Below, piece after piece: positions 57,214 through 64,000 of a stretch of DNA of 64,000 nucleotides. Source of the DNA: Parietaria judaica (lineage: Eukaryota; Streptophyta; Magnoliopsida; Rosales; Urticaceae); the NCBI GenBank assembly GCA_954871525.1, contig CATOZS010000011.1:434001-498000 (forward strand), read 5' to 3'. The position numbers and the translations under genes are program-made. Under the pieces are notes generated by a model. It did not search any database. It was given only the letters and a program-made list of their open reading frames with translations, and had not been told where the DNA came from. Numbering within the stretch: position 1 is the first letter of the stretch; every line of letters begins with the position of its first letter.

Positions 57214-58531
57214 TGTTGGTTGCAAAACGTGATTGCAAAAGTACGCAAGTGTACGTATCGACAAGTAATACAATGTGCAAAGCACAAGGATCGATCCCAC
57301 GGAGACTAAGTCAAAATACGTATTTCGCACGAGTTATAAAAATATGAGACATCATGGAAAATTCATTCAAATCAATAATCGTTTAAATTGTAAACTAAAA
57401 ATGGTATCCAAACTGTTAATTAACAATAACAAGGACAGAGAGACAAGAAATTTGATAATCGATGAGAGAAATCGGTTGGGCTTATGAATTACTTCGGGTT
57501 TGGTAAAATCAGCGATTGCTACAGAAATGCTATAGCATTTCCCAAGTAATCCGAAAACGACAATTTCGTAGGTTCTTCCGAACTTCCGATTGAAAACCAA
57601 ATGTAAGTTAATCCTTCATATTCCTATGCAAAGATTAATTACGGGTTAAAATTGAATTCCAATTTCATGATCTACACGGAGAGTTATATATTCCTATATC
57701 CCTCTCAATCCTATTAACAAAATCCAAAGAATTAAACATGCATCAAGGTTGTATTTCCAATCCAATTCATATTTTCCAATAGAGATTAGATCTTAAACGC
57801 TATTAAGTCGAAACGAGAAATAGAGTTATATCAATTAAAACTCAACCATGAACAAGGAAAATACTAAATTCCATAGCAATCATTAATCAGCCAAACCCTT
57901 AGTTCATCATTTACCCAACCTTAAGAAATTAGTTCATACTTGAAAAACAAAAATTATAAAAGAAAAGTGGTTCAAGATACAACATCAAACCGAAATGTGT
58001 TGAACAAAATAAACCCGAGTTGATGTGCCTTGCTTGTCCTCTTCTTGATGATCCTCTTGCTGCTCTCTTTCTTCCTCTCCTTATGAAACTCCTTGCTTGC
58101 TGCTCCTTCGTTCCTTGTCTTCCAAGCAGCTCCTCTCCTTTTTTTTTTTCCTCTCTGCTTGGTGGCTAAATCTTGCTTGCTTGATCCAACGGCTGATGAT
58201 GCTTGCTCCCAAGTGTGGCTGCCTCCTTTTTGTGATCAAGTCATTAGCATCCCTAAATTAGGGCAAGTTTCTACTTTTGGCACCAAATCTCTTGGGATTT
58301 GGGCCCAAATGATTGAAGCCCACATAATCAAAATTACACATTAAATTTGTTTCTTTTTCTCAAAATTGGCCCAAATATGTGTTTCTTTTAAATATTATCT
58401 ACTCAAAGCTCAAACACACATAATTATCAAGATTTAGGCAAGACTCATCAATTTTAATCTCGATCCTAAGCTCGGGTTTAACATTTAATTCGATAAAACC
58501 GTGTAATAACTCTATTTTCATAGAGTTATCA
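57214..58531 (-). repeat. 3' LTR of the Athila-like element
   Basis: Begins on the minus strand TGATAACTCTATG right after the polypurine tract, and most likely ends CAACCAACA at 57214, giving about 1,318 bp. The inner end is firm. The outer end is inferred from the TG/CA rule, because the partner LTR is outside the window. Confidence 0.65.
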
Positions 58532-58544
58532 CCCCCCCAAACTT
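58532..58544 (-). other. Polypurine tract of the Athila-like element
   Basis: The minus strand reads AAGTTTGGGGGGG directly before the LTR TG. Confidence 0.8.
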
Positions 58545-60715
58545 AAGATTTTGATTGTCCTCAAGCAAAAGAGAATATAAAGAACACTCAAAATTTGGGA
58601 AAATTGTTGTACCTTGACCACAATATGTTAACTTAATGCTCGAACTTCAATTAGTAGTTAGTTATGTGATTACAACTCTAATCGATCGAATACAATTACC
58701 TTTTCTCCATTTTATTGAAATTCATGTGCGTGTGCATAGGGATCCAATGTGTTATGAAATGTTTCGGTACCCTTAATCTTCCTTCGACCAACCTAACATT
58801 TAGTCCCCCAAGATGAAAATGGAAACACTCCATAAGCTTACGTTTACTCACTCTCTCCACTAATCTAGATAGACTAAGACTTTGAGAATCAAAAAGCAAC
58901 TTTCCCGTTTAATCGACCCCTCCCCCAAACTTTGATTGAGCTGCCCTTCTATTTCTTTTTTTTTTTCTTTTTTTTTTCTCCGCGGGTTAATGATGTGTTG
59001 AGAGTCACTCAAACTCGGTACTTGATTGCAGCATGGGTGAGAATACAACCGAGCCCTCCTAAGAGTGATTATCAACACAACTCATTCCAAATTGAATTAC
59101 TCCCTTTTTCTTTTGGAAAACGGAAATTATTCAACCTTCGCCCCTTTTTGCGGTATAACGATGCGTTAAATGTCACCCAAACTCGGTACTTGGTTGCAAC
59201 ATGGGTGAGAATACAACCGAGCCCTACTAAGAGTGATAACTTAACACAAAATTATATATATATTTTTATTATTATTATTATTATTTTTTTGACAGGGCAG
59301 CATCATCAAAGTGCACCCCCCAAACTTATTAGGAACATTGTCCTCAATGTGTTCTAGGGAGGGAATGCTACGGAGGGGTCGTGTTACAAGAGCGGCCTTA
59401 ATCATTTCCTCGTCTATCGTCTATCTATTCTTTCTCGCCTCAAGAGCGAGCAAACATAAGTTCTAGAGTGGTGAAATGGGAGGGACTATAACGTTAAGCG
59501 ATCTAAGGTTTCTCAAGGGACCAGAACGAACACAAAGATATGGCACACAAGTTTACGTTATGGAGAGAAATTTCTTTGATAAATGCAATTCGATCAACGG
59601 AGCATAATCACCAACATCACATCATAATCACGTAACGAGCACTAAGTATCGACAAAATCCTAAGGTCTAATGGTGAATGATGACTAGCGAACACACAACT
59701 AAACTAACACAAAAAAATAATATAAAAACTGAAGGAACGTCAAGGAAGGGATTGGAAAAACTTCCCTGACAGTGGTGGTCGGTCACTGACTATGCCGGTT
59801 CTGACGGCGGGCGCGGGGTGTGGCCGTTGAGGGTGTTGTGCTCTTGGGCGATGAGCAGTGCGGCGGTGATGGGCTGATCGGCGATGGCGAGTGGGTTTCG
59901 TTCCGTGGACGCGGGCAAACCCAATCGAAGAGCAACTCAAATTCACGAGCAAACCCATAAATCTCTTGGCTTAAATCGATGCTGCAAGCTGTCCCAGAAA
60001 TTGAGCAATGATGCCGACGATGTACAACGATTCGCAGCAACCCACAATGAACAACAACCCAGAAATTCACGAGCTCGATCACAATCACGAGCAAACCAAA
60101 TATTCAACCCATAATGCGATGAACAGATTCACGAACAAACTCGAACAAACCCAGAAACTGAAGAACAAACCCAGAATCAACTCAGTGAAGACGATGAGCA
60201 ACCCAGATCGGCAGCAGCTGGTGCGCACGGTGGTCGGCGTTAAGCTGGGTCGGAGATGCGCTGTGGTGGTTGCCGACGAGAGGTTCTTCACGCATAAACG
60301 GAGCGACGAGCGCGCACAAAATCGCGATGGTTCTGGGTCTGCGGTGGCCGTGGGTCGGCGTGACGGTCGTCGGAGTTGGTGAGCGGTGGTCAGCGAGCAA
60401 GCTAGGGCTTGAAGTTCGTGGGTCTGTCAGCTTTTTCTTTTTTTCTTTTAAACATAAAATACGACATCAGCTCTTCTACCATTAATGAAACGCACGTTTT
60501 GATTTTTCAAACTTTTCTCTCTCCTGAAGCCCGATATCAGTGCAAAATGTAGTAGCATTTCTGTCGCATTTTGGTCATAAAACTGCACCTTATTGAAAAT
60601 AAAAACTTGTTCTTTTATTTGTTGGGCTACCTCCCAATGAGCGCTTGATTTAATGTCTTCAGCCTGACTTTCCCGTCTTCATGGATCTTGGAGCGTGATG
60701 GAAGTCTTGGCTCGA
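58545..60715 (-). other. 3' untranslated region of the Athila-like element
   Basis: About 2.2 kb without a supported gene. A block of about 93 bp is duplicated at 58987-59079 and 59155-59248 (shared CATGGGTGAGAATACAACCG). A GC-richer patch at 59740-60420 has short frames on both strands (including 60008-60382) with low-complexity translation and no domain. Confidence 0.6.
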
Positions 60716-61693
60716 TCAATCGGACCTCCCAAATACTCCTTGATTCGTTGACCGTTCACTTTGAATTTTCTTCCCGAAACAATGTCTTGTAACTCTACCG
60801 CACCATAAGGAAAAACCGTAGAAATGAAACGGTCCCGACCAGCGGGACTTTAATTTCCCGGGAAACAATTTCAATCTTGAATTAAACAAGAGCACTTGTT
60901 GTCCTTCTACAAACTCTCTCCTTTGGATTCTTTTATCATGCCATCTTTTCACTTTTTCTTTGTATAACTTGGCATTTTCGTATGATTGGAGACGGAATTC
61001 ATCGAGCTCGTTGAGTTGCATCAAACGCTTTTCGCCTACCGCCTCGATATCGAAATTCAACTTGTGGAGTGCCCAATAAGCCTTGTGCTCCCACTCCAAA
61101 GGCAAATGACATGCCTTTCCAAAGATGAGTTGATACTGTGACATCCCGAGAGGTGTTTTATACGCTGTCCGGTAAGCCCACAAGGCATCATCAAGTCGCT
61201 TTGACCAATCCTTCCGTGTTGGAGAAACAGTCTTCTCCAAAATGGACTTGATTTGTCGGTTAGAGACCTCCGCTTGCCCATTAGTTTGAGGATGATATCC
61301 GGTCGCGATCTTGTGCCGAACATAATACTTGGATAACACGGCATCGACATACTTGTTGCAAAAATGACTCCCCTCGTCACTAATTATAGCTCTTGGTGTA
61401 CCGAAACGAGTGAAGATTTGCTTCTTTAGAAAGGCCAAGACCACCCGGGAGTCATTGGTCGGGAATGCGGTGGCTTCCACCCATTTTGAGATGTAGTCCA
61501 CCGCCACAAGTATATATAAATTACCGAAGGACGGGACGAACGGTCCCATGAAATCTATTCCCCAAACATCGAATAACTCAACCTCCAAAATGTTTGTGAG
61601 AGGCATTTCGTTCCGCCTTGAAATGTTTCCCACCCTTTGGCACCGGTCACACTTGAGCACAAAATCCGGGCATCCTTGAATAAGGTCGGCCAA
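60716..61693 (-). pseudogene. Athila-like integrase (frame-shifted from RT)
   Basis: Integrase core with [10 protein letters not shown] (first Asp), [15 protein letters not shown] (second Asp) and [18 protein letters not shown] (Glu), preceded by zinc-finger cysteines CDRCQRVGN. The C-terminal part has [14 protein letters not shown]. It overlaps the RT frame by 139 bp but in another frame. Both carry halves of the integrase N-terminus, so a frameshift near 61665-61690 separates them. The last 30 codons ([11 protein letters not shown]...) look shifted too. Element-internal, not a host gene. Confidence 0.8.
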
Positions 61694-64000
61694 TAGAATC
61701 CCGATTGCAACACCTTAGCGGCTGTACGGTCTCCTTGGAAATGGCCTACGTAAGGTGAGTCGTGACACTTCGCAAGAATATCTTCCATTTCTTCTTCCGG
61801 GACACATCGCCGTAACATGTGATCGGCGCATTCCTTAAAAAGATGAGGTTCATCCCAATAATATCGCCTAACGTCATGAAGAAATTTCTTTCGTTGTTGC
61901 GAGTTTGAATCCGGTGGAAGAATGTTGCTAACCAAGTAATTAGCAAAATCGGCATACCACGGAGTTGTCATGCTCACGACAAAGAGCTGCTCGTCCGGAA
62001 ATGCCTCTTTAATATCTTCACAATCAGGCCCTTTTTCCATATTTTCAAGCCTCGAGAGATGATCAGCCACTTGATTTTCAGTTCCGGGTCGATCTCGAAT
62101 TTCCACATCAAATTCTTGAAGCAAAAGAACCCAACGAATCAGCCGCGGTTTTGAATCTTTCTTGGTCACGAGATATTTGATTGCGGAATGATCCGTGTAA
62201 ACAATGACTTTTGTGCCAACAAGATAAGCTCGGAATTTGTCGAACGCGAAGACTACGGCTAATAACTCTTTTTCCGTGACTGTATAGTTCAATTGAGCGT
62301 CGATGAGCGTCTTACTTGCGTAATAAATGGAATGGAAAACTCGATCTTTCCGCTGTCCCAACACAGCTCCAATTGCAAAATCACTCGCATCACACATGAC
62401 TTCGAACGGTTGAGACCAATCCGGGGCTGCTATAATAGGGGCTGTTGTAAGCTTGGTTCTTAACTCCTCAAATGCTAAGCGGCAATCCTCATCAAAAGAA
62501 AACACCTTGTTTTGTTCCAACAATGAACAAAGAGGCTTTGAGATTTTTGAGAAGTCCTTGATGAACCGTCTATAAAACCCGCAATGACCCAAGAAACTTC
62601 GAATCCCTTTTACATTTGTTGGTGGTGGTAGTTTGGAGATTACTTCAACCTTTGCATGATCCACTTCGAGCCCCTTGCTAGATACTTTGTGGCCGAGAAC
62701 AATGCCTTCACGAACCATGAAATGACATTTCTCCCAATTTAGAACCAAATTCGTCTCTTCACATCGACTCAACACTTTCTCCAAATTTAACAAGCAGCTC
62801 GTGAAGTCATCTCCAAATACTGAGAAATCGTCCATGAAGATCTCAATTGAATTTTCAATCATGTCCGAAAAGATAGCCATCATGCAACGTTGAAAAGTCG
62901 CGGGGGCATTGCATAGGCCGAAAGGCATCCGTCGGAACGCAAAGGTTCCAAATGGACACGTGAAAGTAGTCTTGTGTTGGTCGTCAGGGGCTATGGCGAT
63001 TTGATTATAACCGGAATACCCGTCAAGAAAGCAATAGAACTCCTTTCCGGCTAAGCGATCTAGCATTTGGTCGATAAAAGGGAGAGGGAAATGGTCCTTT
63101 CTCGTGGCCTTGTTTAATCGCCGATAATCCATACAAATCCTCCATCCCGTCACTGTTCTTGTAGAAATGAGCTCGTCTTTCTCGTTCTTTATCACCGTTA
63201 TACCCCCCTTCTTTGGCACACATTGTACGGGGCTGACCCACGCGCTATCGGATATCGGGTAAATAATACCGGCGTCGAGCCACTTAATGATTTCCTTTTT
63301 CACAACCTCTTTCATAACGGGATTAAGTCGCCGCTGCCCCTCAATAGAATTCCCACTGTTTTCTTCCAAGAGAATCTTGTGCATACAAAGTGTCGGGCTA
63401 ATTCCGTTAATATCCGCAATACTCCATCCGATGGCCTTTTTGAACCGTTTTAGAACTTCCAACAGCTCTCTTTCTTGGTCATTAGTGAGTTCTGATGAGA
63501 CAATAACCGGAAGGCTATCATTTTCCCCCAAATAAGCATAGTGAAGATGAGGCGGCAACGGCTTTAACTCCAATTGTGGTGCTTCCTCAATGGACGGTTT
63601 TGGTGCTTTGAAATCTCGCTCTCCAAGTCCCAACGACTCGAATTGATGCCCGATTCTTGCTTGGTTCGGTTTTGCATCTACCCACGCTACATGAGCAGCG
63701 TCCGTTTTGCTTGTGGTGACGAACTCATTTGCGGTAGCTTCGACGTTCTCTTGGCCGAACTGCTCTTGCAAAACTTCCGCTACCAAAGTGTCTATAATAT
63801 CAATAGACGAACATTCTTCCACCTCATCCGGGTACTTGAGAGAGTTCAAAATGTTGAAGGTAATTTTCTCGTCATCCAACCTCATTGTTAATTCGCCTTT
63901 TTGAACATCAATGAGAGTTCGTCCCGTCGCGAGGAACGGTCTTCCAAGAATGATTGGGACGTCTTGGTCGGCTTCGAAATCCAAGACAATAAAATCAGCC
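61694..64000 (-). pseudogene. Athila-like protease end, reverse transcriptase and RNase H (5' incomplete)
   Basis: Open from the window edge. It starts in the protease C-terminus (VPIILGRPFLATGRTLIDV). RT shows WRICMDYRRLNKATRKDHFP, FAFRRMPFGLCNAPATFQRC and the active site FMDDFSVFG. RNase H shows MCDASDFAIGAVLGQ, TVTEKELLAVVFAFDKFR and VYTDHSAIKYL. Then a tether (QVADHLSRLE) and the start of the integrase zinc finger follow. This frame runs on to 61555 in garbled sequence after the frameshift. No stop interrupts the RT/RNase H part, so only the downstream shift disables pol in the visible portion. Confidence 0.85.

Larger units (their letters stand above)
57214..64000 (-). mobile_element. 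Athila-like Ty3/gypsy element, 3' half (minus strand)
   Basis: Read on the minus strand: protease end, RT, RNase H and integrase (64000-60716), a long 3' untranslated region (60715-58545), polypurine tract and 3' LTR (58531-57214). The RT style, the LTR start TGATAAC and the post-pol sequence TTGGGAGGTAGCCCAAC fit the Athila lineage. The 5' half, including gag, lies beyond the right edge. Confidence 0.8.

Noticed and set aside
60008..60382. 124-codon + strand ORF in the Athila 3' region
   Set aside because: Antisense to the element, low complexity, no domain.
1..64000. tRNA, rRNA, CRISPR or bacterial-type operons
   Set aside because: No such structures were seen. The primer sites complementary to tRNA are not tRNA genes.

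Overview
This is plant nuclear DNA, most likely from a dicot. The window is dominated by plant-type Ty1/copia and Ty3/gypsy (Tat-like and Athila-like) LTR retrotransposons, a CACTA element and a hAT-type MITE. The few cellular sequences look plant-derived: a TPD1-like C-terminal exon, a CAN-type staphylococcal-nuclease-like gene, and an F-box protein resembling SKIP14. I see no rRNA, tRNA, CRISPR or bacterial-style operon. The species cannot be told from the sequence.

Layout. 1-1381: 3' end of a Tat-like element on the + strand, called T1. 1382-3629: AT-rich DNA with a duplicated, exon-like block. 3630-19522: tandem copia array, inverted LTR end / internal / LTR / internal / LTR, with both internal regions badly decayed. 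19523-21369: low-content DNA with a short tandem repeat. 21370-22552: Tat-like solo LTR with 5-bp target duplications, itself carrying a 354-bp hAT MITE with 8-bp duplications. 22939-25851: degenerate CACTA element. 27571-27723: TPD1-like exon fragment. 27896-52258: a three-level nest. Copia element B (TSD GTAGG) is interrupted in its 3' LTR by copia-3 (TSD GCTTT), which is interrupted in its RNase H region by Tat-like element T2 (TSD GTTGC). 53801-55873: a spliced nuclease-like gene with a premature stop. 57214-64000: 3' half of an Athila-like element on the minus strand, running off the right edge.

The most unusual content is T2 (39535-48827, minus strand). It has matched LTRs, primer site and polypurine tract but no recognisable gag or pol. 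In the gag position, in sense, it carries an intronless F-box/LRR/Cys-rich ORF. Antisense to the element lies a gene of about 1,277 codons with its own TATA box and two phase-0 introns, whose exons 1 and 2 end in related modules. Copia-3 is also odd. Just after its gag start codon it carries a three-exon reading frame with two C-x2-C-x11-C-x2-H motifs and retained introns, replacing gag, protease and integrase. Both look like captured or extra genes riding in non-autonomous retrotransposons. Any role for them is inference.
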